A stretch of DNA of 6,174 nt from Bryobacterales bacterium (GTDB lineage Bacteria; Acidobacteriota; Terriglobia; Bryobacterales; Bryobacteraceae): positions 1 to 6,174 of the forward strand of contig JAOAPP010000591.1 of NCBI GenBank assembly GCA_025462985.1. Reading direction: 5' to 3'. The notes under the pieces were generated by a model. It was not told where the DNA came from, made no database searches, and worked only from the letters and a program-made list of their open reading frames with translations. Shown piece by piece: positions 1-5,654 of this stretch. Every line of letters starts with the position of its first letter. The first letter of the stretch is position 1. Both the position numbers and the translations under genes were made by a program.

Positions 1-402
1 GAAGATATATATGAGGCAATCGTGAACACGTCGCCTCATATCAAATTCGGAGTTGCCTTCAATGAAGCGTCAGGCGATTGCCTGACCCGATTCGATGGCA
101 ATGACGAAGAATTGGGCCGCAATGCAATCGATAATGCAACCGCCATCGGAGCCGGACATATCTTCGTCGTAGCCCTGACTAACGGATACCCAATCAATAT
201 TCTCGGACGGATCCAGGCCGTACCGGAGGTGGTCAACATCTTCTGCGCGACGGCGAATCCGGTCGAAGTGATCGTTGCCGAAACCGAACAAGGCCGCGGG
301 ATCCTGGGAGTCATCGACGGGAACTCTCCCAAGGGGATTGAGACGGCGCAGCATGTCAAAGCGCGAGTCGAACTACTGCAGCGGTTCGGATACAAACGGT
401 GA
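1..402 (+). CDS. Adenosine-specific kinase (DUF355 family), 5' end missing
   Basis: Frame 1 is open from the first base, so the gene starts upstream of the window; the GTG at 22 is internal, because the preceding codons (EDIYEAI) also match the family. The fragment has 133 residues and the family is usually about 160, so roughly 30 N-terminal residues are missing. Visible family blocks are KFGVAFNEASG, a GNDEEL segment, AIGAGH, CATANPVEV (residues 82-90) and the strongly conserved ETEQGRG (94-100) followed by ILGVIDG and a C-terminal RFGYK. The family is small, cytosolic and best known from archaea; structural work assigned it nucleotide binding and adenosine-specific kinase activity, but its cellular role is poorly defined. 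It converges on the manA remnant with only 18 bases between stops and no evident terminator. Family assignment is firm; function rests on the family name. Confidence 0.9.
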   Translation, partial: EDIYEAIVNTSPHIKFGVAFNEASGDCLTRFDGNDEELGRNAIDNATAIGAGHIFVVALTNGYPINILGRIQAVPEVVNIFCATANPVEVIVAETEQGRGILGVIDGNSPKGIETAQHVKARVELLQRFGYKR

Positions 403-420
403 GCCAGAAGGCAACACGAG

Positions 421-1170
421 TTACTCTGCGAAACGCAAAGTAGTCTGAGGCAGGTAGGTGAGCAAGAGCTCCCGATTCGCTTGCACTTCCACGCTGGGGC
501 ACGCGGCCGGCAGCAGCACCGTTTCAGCGTGCGCAATCGACTCCGTGATGCCCTGCGTTTCGAGGAGAACGGGATTGCCGAGATTGGTCAATACAATCGC
601 ACCGTCGAACTCATGAGGCCGACGCGGCGAGTCTCAACTCGGTCCAGTCTGAAGTAGGGGCACTCGCAGCACAGGCAGCGCACCGCGTTCTCCTCTTCGG
701 AGGCCGTTCCTTTAGAGACTTCGGGATGGCTTTCCCAGCGAAGCTCCGCAAGGAGCGAGTCAATATTCTTTTCCGACTCGTCGCGGGTGAGTTCCTCGCC
801 ATTTTCCATGCGGGACGGCATGGCGTGCTGCTGGATGTTGGAGGTCCCTGGCGGTCGCATCGTCGGCCTGTACGTGAACCCGAAGCATGCCGGATCCGTC
901 GATAAATTTGGTCAACAGCGGAAAGCGCGGTCCGCGCCACCCTTCCGCAACTATTTCGTTCGGGTACACCTGCACAACATCTCGCAGACTCTTGCCAGCG
1001 AAGTCCCCATTGGTGATGACGGAGATGTCTCCGTCCACATCGCTGATCTCCCACGTCTCGGCGACCCTCTCATCGGGAAGATCCTTCTTGCCAATCTTTT
1101 CCGGGATGAGATGGCCGCCGAATACGTGCTGACGAAGCGGCGTACTGATCTTGAGGGGGTACCAGATCAT
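421..1170 (-). pseudogene. manA: Decayed class I mannose-6-phosphate isomerase: internal deletion plus frameshift
   Basis: An intact enzyme would interconvert mannose 6-phosphate and fructose 6-phosphate. Three pieces are readable. Piece 1 (ATG at 1170 down to about 850) has PLKISTPLRQHVFGG, ETWEISDVDGD and RFPLLTKFID and stops matching after DDATA. Piece 2 (about 850 to 611-636, a different frame) resumes at TSNIQQHAM, continues through RMENGEEL, and ends around CCECPYFRLDRVETR. Piece 3 (about 633 to the TAA at 421) gives EFDGAIVLTNLGNPV and ITESIAHAETVLLPAACPS. Compared with a typical enzyme of about 315-330 residues, some 80 codons are missing between pieces 1 and 2, including the Glu and His metal ligands (TE-W and GT-HA-G regions). 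The frame changes imply a deletion of length 3n+2, then a net loss of one base (or gain of two). No single frame can make an active enzyme. It follows the dehydrogenase stop by 12 bases, so it was probably the distal gene of that operon. Confidence 0.85.
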
Positions 1171-1182
1171 CGCCTGCGCTCG

Positions 1183-2064
1183 TTAGATGATGGGCTGCCC
1201 ACCGGTGACCGCGACTGTTGCGCCTGAGACATAGCTTGCTTCCGATGAAGCGAGCAACACATACACGGGCGCAAGCTCAGCAGGTTGCCCCGGCCGTTTC
1301 AGAGGCACGTTCTGCCCAAAACTTTTTACCTGTTCATTGGGCATTGTCGCCGGAATCAGCGGAGTCCAGATGGGACCAGGAGCCACGGTATTCGCTCGAA
1401 TCCCCTTCTCGGCCAGGAGTTGCGCGAGAGTGCCCATGAAGTTCTGAATCGCGGCTTTGGTGGCCGAATAAGGGATCAGCTTCGGTTTCGGTGTGTCTGC
1501 ATTCACCGAGGCCGTCGAGACAATGGCGCTGCCCGGCGGCATGTGAGGAACAGCTGCCTTGACCAGGTAGAACATCGAATAAATATTGGTCCGAAAAGTA
1601 CGATCCCACTCTTCGCTCGAAATCTCATCGAGGCTTTCGCGCGTCTGTTGAAAGGCCGCGTTGTTGACCAGGATGTCTATGCGTCCGAACTGCTGCACGG
1701 TCTTTTCAACCAGTGAGCGGCAGTGCTCCTCCTGAGAAATGTCACCGGGAAGCAAGAGTTCTTTTCTTCCGGCGCGCTTCACCCAATTGCCGACTTCCTG
1801 GGCATCCTCGTGTTCATTGAGATATGAGATTGCGACATCCGCACCTTCCCGCGCGTAGGCGATCGCGACCGCCTTCCCGATGCCGCTGTCCCCACCTGTG
1901 ATGAGGGCGACGCGGTCTGTCAATTTCCCCGATCCACGATAACTTTCTTCCCCGTGATCAGGTCGAGGCTTCATCTCTCGTTCTTTGCCCGGAACCGTTT
2001 GCGGTTGCTCGGGAAATGGAGGCGTGGGGTACGAAGTCCTTGGATCTTTTAACTGCGTGCTCAT
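1183..2064 (-). CDS. SDR-family NAD(P)-dependent oxidoreductase, YdaD/YhxC/YghA type
   Basis: A 293-residue classical-fold short-chain dehydrogenase, probably cytosolic. It has the cofactor motif TGGDSGIG at residues 56-63, D108 in the GDIS segment, NNAA at 134-137, N160, the catalytic Ser at 186 (STASV, 13 residues before the Tyr), YSATK with Tyr199 and Lys203, and PG at 229-230. An N-terminal extension of about 45 residues rich in Pro, Glu and Gln (PPFPEQPQ, then PGKE and MKPRPDHGEESY) is typical of the subgroup that includes Bacillus YdaD/YhxC and E. coli YghA, often annotated as general stress or glucose 1-dehydrogenase-like; the true substrate is unknown. The extension fixes the ATG at 2064, although no strong Shine-Dalgarno sequence precedes it. 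It lies 66 bases after mtaB on the same strand, with a short GTGAC/GTCAC inverted repeat (2072-2089) in the gap, and 12 bases before the manA remnant. All catalytic residues are present. Confidence 0.92.
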   Translation of the reverse strand: MSTQLKDPRTSYPTPPFPEQPQTVPGKEREMKPRPDHGEESYRGSGKLTDRVALITGGDSGIGKAVAIAYAREGADVAISYLNEHEDAQEVGNWVKRAGRKELLLPGDISQEEHCRSLVEKTVQQFGRIDILVNNAAFQQTRESLDEISSEEWDRTFRTNIYSMFYLVKAAVPHMPPGSAIVSTASVNADTPKPKLIPYSATKAAIQNFMGTLAQLLAEKGIRANTVAPGPIWTPLIPATMPNEQVKSFGQNVPLKRPGQPAELAPVYVLLASSEASYVSGATVAVTGGQPII

Positions 2065-2130
2065 GGCCAGTGTGACTCAGCACGGTCACTTGGCGTTAAC
2101 TGGGGACATCTACAGGCGGGGCGGCGTCGC

Positions 2131-3447
2131 CTAATCCGGTTCAAGGACCGGCAGCAGCGTTTTCTCACGCAGGCCGTTTTCGGTGACAGCTCCGATATTC
2201 AGATCGAGCATGCGGTTCGCTTCCCGGGGAGTCGACAGTTCTACTTTGAGGAAGTTACTGGTCAGTGCCATGCCACGCTGTTCGAGTGTCACTGCCGGAA
2301 GGGTCCTATCGACCATCCTACGGCGAAAGGCCAGGTTCTTTTCGTCAGAAAGCTGGCGCAAAATGCGAGTACGTTCCCGCCGGGTCTCGACCGGAACCGG
2401 CGAAGGCAGGTGAGCAGCCTCGGTGCCGGGCCGCTCCGAGTAGGTGAAAACGTGCAAATACGTGAACGGGTGTGACTCGATAAAGCGCACCGTTTCCGCG
2501 AATTCCGCCTCGGTCTCACCAGGAAATCCGGTCATGATATCGGCGCCAATAGCGGCATCCGGCATCAGGTTTGTCGCAAGCTCCAGCCTGCTGGCATAGT
2601 GGCGAGCTCGATACTTCCGGTACATACGCTTCAAAACCGCGTCCGAGCCCGATTGCAGCGGCATATGCGCGTGTTTCGCGATTCGGGCACTGCCCGCCAT
2701 CAGACGCAGTAGCTCCTCGCTCCAGTCCATCGGTTCCACCGAACTGATGCGCAACCGGCGAACGGAGGTCCGGTCCAGAATGTGGTGCACGAGGTCAACG
2801 AAGCGCATCTGCCCCGGAAGATCGCGCCCCCAGCGCCCGAGATTGATCCCGCTTAGGACGATCTCGCAGTAGCGGGACGCAAGATCTTCCATTTGGTCAA
2901 CGATGCTTTCGATGCTGGCGCTCCGGCTTTTCCCCCGAACAGTCGGAATGATGCAAAAGGAACACCGATTGCTACATCCATCCTGCACCTTGAGATTGGG
3001 CCTCGTGCGATCTTCGCGGGTATCCAGTACGGGCTTCGAGCGGAAATCCCGATACGCCGACATATCTCCGACTACAACTTCCCCGAGAACCTCGCCGTGA
3101 TACTCTTCCCGCTGCCTGGAAACGATCTCGGCGATGTCGGATTTATGCGAGTTGCCGACCACCCATCGGACGCCTTCGATCTGCGCCAGTTCGGCCGGAG
3201 CTCGCTGCGCATAACAGCCGGTCACCAGGATTTCGGCGTGCGGGTGATCGCGATGGAGATTCCGCACGAAGCGCCGCGCATCCACATCGGCTCCCTTTGT
3301 CACGGTGCATGTGTTGACAACCAGCAGGTCGGCTTCGGACGCCGTGTGCGCGCGGGCATAGCCGCTTTCGCCGAGCGATGCCTCAATCGCGGAGCCATCC
3401 GCCTGCGACGCGCGGCAGCCAAAACTCTGAGCGAAAACTCTCTTCAC
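2131..3447 (-). CDS. mtaB: MtaB-type radical SAM tRNA A37 methylthiotransferase
   Basis: A 438-residue MiaB-like protein, complete. The N-terminal UPF0004 domain carries its three [4Fe-4S] cysteines at C11 (FGCRAS), C47 (NTCTVT) and C78 (TGCYAQ). The radical SAM core has CxxxCxxC at C158, C162 and C165 (DGCSNRCSFCIIP), followed by the SGINLGRWG strand, and the C-terminal TRAM-like RNA-binding segment is at about 378-434. The family inserts a methylthio group into tRNA A37; MtaB acts on N6-threonylcarbamoyladenosine to give ms2t6A. I prefer MtaB over MiaB or RimO because of the GINLG segment, the length, and the domain layout. The start is GTG at 3447, supported by VFAQSFGC aligning with the usual N-terminus; the Shine-Dalgarno is weak. 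The first Cys motif reads GCRAS where many homologues have GCKVN. It is divergent from rnpB, 46 bases away, and both products act on tRNA. Family very sure, subtype less so. Confidence 0.88.
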   Translation of the reverse strand: MKRVFAQSFGCRASQADGSAIEASLGESGYARAHTASEADLLVVNTCTVTKGADVDARRFVRNLHRDHPHAEILVTGCYAQRAPAELAQIEGVRWVVGNSHKSDIAEIVSRQREEYHGEVLGEVVVGDMSAYRDFRSKPVLDTREDRTRPNLKVQDGCSNRCSFCIIPTVRGKSRSASIESIVDQMEDLASRYCEIVLSGINLGRWGRDLPGQMRFVDLVHHILDRTSVRRLRISSVEPMDWSEELLRLMAGSARIAKHAHMPLQSGSDAVLKRMYRKYRARHYASRLELATNLMPDAAIGADIMTGFPGETEAEFAETVRFIESHPFTYLHVFTYSERPGTEAAHLPSPVPVETRRERTRILRQLSDEKNLAFRRRMVDRTLPAVTLEQRGMALTSNFLKVELSTPREANRMLDLNIGAVTENGLREKTLLPVLEPD

Positions 3448-3477
3448 GTGCCTGATCCCAGTGTAATGGCCAAGAGT

Positions 3478-3494
3478 GCAATAATGCTTATTGC
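3478..3494. promoter_or_regulatory. Perfect 17-bp dyad at the rnpB start, with a candidate -10 box
   Basis: GCAATAA-TGC-TTATTGC is a perfect inverted repeat with 7-bp arms in the 46-base gap between divergent mtaB and rnpB. On the plus strand AATAAT (3480-3485) matches five of six bases of TATAAT and lies 8 bases before the first paired base of rnpB, so it is a plausible -10 box. No good -35 box is visible at the usual distance (CCCAGT at 3457-3462). The dyad could be an operator for one or both genes, or a chance AT-rich symmetry; no regulator can be named. Confidence 0.4.
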
Positions 3495-3873
3495 CTGCGC
3501 GAACGGGCAGCCGCCGGGTGCATTTCGCATCGGGAGGAAAGTCCGGTCTTCACAGGGCAGCATGCCGGTTAACGACCGGGGGTTGGCGCTTAAAGCGCCC
3601 GCTACGGATAGTGCCACAGAAAAAATACCGCCGCTTGCGAGTTCGCTCGCGGGCGGTAAGGGTGAAAAGGTGCGGTAAGAGCGCACCGCGGTCCGAGTAA
3701 TCGGACTGGCAGGGAAAACCCCATGTGAAGCAAGACCAAATAGGGGAGGAGGAGCGGCCCGCTCCGTTACCACTTCCGGGTAGGTCGCTGGAGCCTTTCA
3801 GTAATGGAAGGCCTAGAGGAATGGTTGCCGCCTGCTTCGGCAGGAACAGAAACCGGCTTACAGTTCGCGCAGG
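3494..3873 (+). ncRNA. rnpB: RNase P RNA, bacterial class A
   Basis: This is the catalytic RNA that trims the 5' leader of pre-tRNA. The ends are set by the P1 helix: CCTGCGCGAAC (3494-3504) pairs perfectly with GTTCGCGCAGG (3863-3873). P2 pairs 3506-3512 with 3823-3829. Conserved region I GAGGAAAGTCCGG (3534-3546) and region V ACAGAAACCGGCTTA (3846-3860) form P4, AAGTCCGG against CCGGCTT, with the universal bulged U at 3542. Other hallmarks are the GGTGCGGTAAGAGCGCACCG core (3669-3688), GCAAGACCAAATAGGGG (3730-3746), the L15 GGU that contacts the tRNA CCA end (3779-3781), and GGCCTAGAGGAATGG (3810-3824). A P12-like hairpin spans 3626-3658 with a TTCG loop, and a P19-like hairpin CCTGC-TTCG-GCAGG lies at 3831-3844. 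The length of about 380 nt is normal for class A. The exact mature ends may differ by a few bases. It is convergent with recX. Confidence 0.97.
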
Positions 3874-3919
3874 TTCTCAATGCTGTACTTTGGATTCCGA
3901 GCATCGCACCGATTTCACC

Positions 3920-3935
3920 AGCTGGTCTGCCAGTT
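3920..3935 (+). terminator. Weak hairpin downstream of rnpB, possible terminator
   Basis: AGCTGG-TCTG-CCAGTT can form a 6-bp stem that includes one G-U pair, between rnpB and the recX stop. It lacks a real T-run, only CTTACG follows, so it is at best a poor intrinsic terminator. Nothing better is visible in the 72-base gap. Confidence 0.2.
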
Positions 3936-3945
3936 CTTACGCCGC

Positions 3946-4485
3946 TTATTCACCCGGTTCTTCTTCAGGTGGCTCCCCCCACTCTTCGATCGCGCTCGCA
4001 TACTGCTTCAGTGCGGCAATGGAGCCGCTGCTGGTAAAACCCGCAGTGCGAAGGCGTCGGTACACGCTGGCTATGTTCTTCTGTTCCTGCAGTAGTTCGT
4101 GCAGGTTCTGGTTGCGATACTTGCGCCGCAGGAATGCGGCAATGAGTTCTGGTTCCGGACTGGCGGAATAGGTTTTCGCAATCGCTTCAGCGGCAGTCGC
4201 GGCAGCAACATTCTTTGCGCGCAGCTCCCGCAGCACTCGAAAGCTGCCGAACCCCTGATTTTCGAGCCGCGCTGCCGCAAACGCCTCAGAAAACTTCCGG
4301 TCGTCTGTCAGGCCGTACTCTTTCAGCTTGGCCAGTGTGACTTCTACCTGCCCAGCCGCTTCTGCCCGCCGCAGCATTTTCTGACGCAGTTCATTAACCG
4401 AGTGAGCGCGCTGCCCCAACGCCCGGAGCGCGTACTCCCACAATTGTTCCTCGTTTAACTTCTTCGGTTTAGGACGGACGCCCAT
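3946..4485 (-). CDS. recX: Regulatory protein RecX
   Basis: A 179-residue, mostly helical cytosolic protein. RecX binds RecA filaments and limits RecA recombinase and coprotease activity. The family pattern of three-helix repeats is visible: repeat 1 with ALRALGQRAHSVNELRQKM (about 19-37), repeat 2 with LKEYGLTDDRKFSEAF and later LRELRAKNV (about 54-93), and a degenerate repeat 3 (about 113-162, AFLRRKYR, then YRRLRTAGFTSSGSIAALKQY). The DD pair after YGLT and the G-F/R-eL-aK spacing are the best family signatures. The tail is acidic (EEWGEPPEEEPGE). The length is close to other RecX proteins (about 150-180). No recA is within the window, so it is not next to recA here. The start is ATG at 4485, with no obvious Shine-Dalgarno. 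It is divergent from the ytxH-like gene across a leader rich in inverted repeats, and convergent with rnpB. Confidence 0.9.
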   Translation of the reverse strand: MGVRPKPKKLNEEQLWEYALRALGQRAHSVNELRQKMLRRAEAAGQVEVTLAKLKEYGLTDDRKFSEAFAAARLENQGFGSFRVLRELRAKNVAAATAAEAIAKTYSASPEPELIAAFLRRKYRNQNLHELLQEQKNIASVYRRLRTAGFTSSGSIAALKQYASAIEEWGEPPEEEPGE

Positions 4486-4498
4486 GTCGCGAAACGTT

Positions 4499-4520
4499 TG
4501 CTACTGTAGCATGCTCTACA
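4499..4520. promoter_or_regulatory. Overlapping dyads between recX and ytxH-like gene, candidate operator
   Basis: Three interlocking symmetries occur within 22 bases: TGCTAC-T-GTAGCA (4499-4511, perfect 6-bp arms), AGCATGCT (4508-4515, self-complementary) and TGTAG-CATGCT-CTACA (4505-4520, perfect 5-bp arms). The cluster lies 14 bases upstream of the recX start on one side and 68 bases upstream of the ytxH-like start on the other, a fitting place for an operator serving either gene. RecX genes are often under LexA control, but this does not match a LexA box I know, so no regulator is assigned. Confidence 0.4.
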
Positions 4521-4542
4521 AGATGTAAACTGCTTGAGAGGC

Positions 4543-4573
4543 GGCCAGCTGCGTCTGGCCTTCAATTCGAATT
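4543..4573 (+). repeat. Leader hairpin and palindrome just before the ytxH-like gene
   Basis: GGCCAG-CTGCGT-CTGGCC (4543-4560) is a perfect 6-bp stem with a 6-base loop. It is followed by the 10-bp palindrome AATTCGAATT (4564-4573), which ends one base before the Shine-Dalgarno sequence. If transcribed, the hairpin would sit in the 5' leader close to the ribosome site and could affect mRNA stability or translation. It has no T-run and is not a convincing terminator for anything upstream on this strand. Confidence 0.4.
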
Positions 4574-4574
4574 T

Positions 4575-4581
4575 AAAGGAG
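4575..4581 (+). promoter_or_regulatory. Strong ribosome binding site of the ytxH-like gene
   Basis: AAAGGAG lies six bases before the ATG at 4588. It is the only strong Shine-Dalgarno in the window and decides the start against an in-frame TTG at 4534, which would translate through the hairpin and add 18 residues unlike the family. Confidence 0.8.
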
Positions 4582-4587
4582 ATTGGT

Positions 4588-4992
4588 ATGGAGGAGAAGA
4601 GCGGTTTTGGTTATTTTCTATTGGGGCTCGGAATTGGCGTAGCCGCCGGCGTACTTTGGGCACCGAAGTCAGGTGAAGAGACCCGCCAACTGCTCGCCGA
4701 CAAGGCCGGGGAAGGCGCCGATTATCTGAAGGCCCGCACGGACGAGGGCAAGCAGTATGTCCAGCAGCGCGCCGCGGAGGGAAAGGAATATCTCCGTCAG
4801 CAGACCGATACTATAAAGGGTTCTGCCTCGGACCTCTATGACAAGGGCCGTACCACGGTCGCCAAGCAGAAAGAAAATCTGAGCGCGGCGGTGGAAGCCG
4901 GCAAGCAGGCGTATCGAGACGCCGTCTCCGACGTCAAGAGCCCTGCAGCCTCGGCCACATCGGGCACGAGCACTACAGCGGATAACATCTAG
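4588..4992 (+). CDS. YtxH domain-containing small membrane protein with LEA-like 11-residue repeats
   Basis: A 134-residue protein. A glycine-rich hydrophobic segment (residues 7-24, FGYFLLGLGIGVAAGVLW) is followed directly by APKSGEETR (25-33), the hallmark of the YtxH family, so it is an N-terminal membrane anchor. The rest is charged and probably a long amphipathic helix, with three successive 11-residue units at 45-77 (DYLKARTDEGK, QYVQQRAAEGK, EYLRQQTDTIK). The tail from about 116 is Ala/Ser/Thr-rich and likely disordered. In Bacillus, ytxH sits with ytxG in a general stress operon; molecular function is unknown. Here the gene is 39 bases before a YtxG-like gene, in the same direction, and the two are probably cotranscribed. 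The start is set by the strong AAAGGAG site. Family assignment is good; a stress role is inferred. Confidence 0.85.
   Translation: MEEKSGFGYFLLGLGIGVAAGVLWAPKSGEETRQLLADKAGEGADYLKARTDEGKQYVQQRAAEGKEYLRQQTDTIKGSASDLYDKGRTTVAKQKENLSAAVEAGKQAYRDAVSDVKSPAASATSGTSTTADNI
4720..4818 (+). repeat. Three tandem 11-residue (33-base) repeats in the YtxH-like protein
   Basis: Residues 45-55, 56-66 and 67-77 align as DYLKARTDEGK, QYVQQRAAEGK and EYLRQQTDTIK: an aromatic Tyr at position 2, a hydrophobic residue at 3, Gln or Lys/Arg at 4-6, and a charged end. The flanking 34-44 unit (QLLADKAGEGA) also fits loosely. The DNA repeats are diverged, so the pattern is kept at protein level. Eleven-residue periodicity is known from group 3 LEA proteins and apolipoprotein-like amphipathic helices. 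Confidence 0.6.
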
Positions 4993-5031
4993 TTGAGTTG
5001 AAGCGATCAGTATTCTGCAACCGCGTGTAAC

Positions 5032-5559
5032 ATGGACCAGCAAACACTTCTCATAATCCTTACTGTCTTCGTTGGACTCGCCGCCCTAGCGATGCTAATT
5101 CAGATGGGAACTTTGATCGGACTCTTTCTGGTGGCAAAGAAGCTGCAGCAGCAATTCACGGATCTGATGCCCCAGGTGAACGCGATCATGAGCGTGGGCA
5201 AGAAAACTGCTGATGTCACGTTGCGAACGGTAGAGAATGCTGAGAAGCACATTGACAGGATCGGCGCGACCAGCGGCGCCATCCTGGACGTGACCAAGCA
5301 GCAGGTCGCAAAGATCGACGGATTGCTTTCAGACGCCACGACGCGCGCGAAAGTACAGCTCGAGCGCGCAGAAATGGTCCTCGATGACTCTATGGGAAAA
5401 GCCCAGGAGACTGTATCCATCGTTCAACGTACAATTCTTCGTCCGGTTCGTGAGCTTAACGGTGTGGTCACTGGAATTCGTACAAGCCTCGCCCATCTGA
5501 GCCGCGGCAGCAGGCCGACCGTGGATCATGCCACGTCGGACGAAGAAATGTTTATCTGA
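5032..5559 (+). CDS. YtxG-like (DUF948-like) membrane-anchored coiled-coil protein
   Basis: A 175-residue protein that I do not recognise with certainty. An N-terminal hydrophobic stretch (about 5-35, LLIILTVFVGLAALAMLIQ and then a second weaker LIGLFLV) is one long or two short membrane segments. After KKLQQQF come about 110 residues with heptad-like hydrophobics (MPQVNAIMSVG, TVENAEKHIDRIGATSGAILDV, LERAEMVLDDSM, IVQRTILRPVRELNGVVTGI), ending in the acidic tail DEEMFI. The pattern (N-terminal anchor, then a coiled coil with regularly spaced Val/Ile and a conserved-looking RPVRELNG segment) resembles YtxG/DUF948 proteins. Its position 39 bases after the YtxH-like gene supports that, since ytxG and ytxH are paired in Bacillus, where the order is ytxG first; here the order is reversed. 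The ATG at 5032 has only a weak Shine-Dalgarno, so translation may depend on the upstream gene. No enzymatic motif is visible. Confidence 0.75.
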   Translation: MDQQTLLIILTVFVGLAALAMLIQMGTLIGLFLVAKKLQQQFTDLMPQVNAIMSVGKKTADVTLRTVENAEKHIDRIGATSGAILDVTKQQVAKIDGLLSDATTRAKVQLERAEMVLDDSMGKAQETVSIVQRTILRPVRELNGVVTGIRTSLAHLSRGSRPTVDHATSDEEMFI

Positions 5560-5564
5560 GAAAT

Positions 5565-5588
5565 AAGTCCGGTCGCTCGCTCCGGCTT
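5565..5588 (+). terminator. Possible weak terminator after the YtxG-like gene
   Basis: AAG-T-CCGG (5565-5572) pairs with CCGGCTT (5582-5588): a 7-bp stem with one bulged T and a 9-base loop, six bases after the stop codon. It is followed only by TC, so there is no T-run. It lies between convergent genes, where a terminator is expected. Confidence 0.3.
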
Positions 5589-5654
5589 TCACGAAGCAGG
5601 ATGGCGAAGACGGAAGCGTGGCGTCCTTCATCTATCTGCAAGCGCTGAGCAAGC

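Noticed and set aside
36..536. Minus-strand open frame of 166 codons
   Set aside because: It is antisense to the adenosine-specific kinase and out of frame with the manA C-terminus, which is read in another frame.
760..1227. Open frames on both strands over the manA remnant (minus 760-1170, plus 787-1227) as separate hypothetical genes
   Set aside because: The minus-strand frame is the first piece of the broken manA with an out-of-frame tail, and the plus-strand frame is its shadow.
2893..3678. Long open frame on the plus strand (261 codons) covering the 5' half of mtaB and part of rnpB
   Set aside because: It is antisense to a well-supported radical SAM gene and runs into the RNase P RNA; the translation has no recognisable domain and reflects codon bias of the opposite strand.
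3444..3773. Minus-strand open frame of 109 codons ending in a GTGA overlap with the mtaB start, looking like an upstream operon partner
   Set aside because: Almost all of it is the antisense of rnpB, whose structure explains the sequence; the protein shows no family features.
3725..4171. Plus-strand open frame of 148 codons
   Set aside because: It covers the 3' end of rnpB and the antisense of recX; both real features account for the region.
5100..5420. Minus-strand open frame of 106 codons
   Set aside because: It is the antisense shadow of the YtxG-like gene and has no domain features.
5565..5588. AAGTCCGGTC...CCGGCTT resembles the RNase P P4 helix, including its bulged T, suggesting an rnpB fragment
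   Set aside because: Only about 10 bases on one side and 7 on the other agree, with none of the other rnpB conserved regions nearby. Chance or a simple terminator-like hairpin is more likely.
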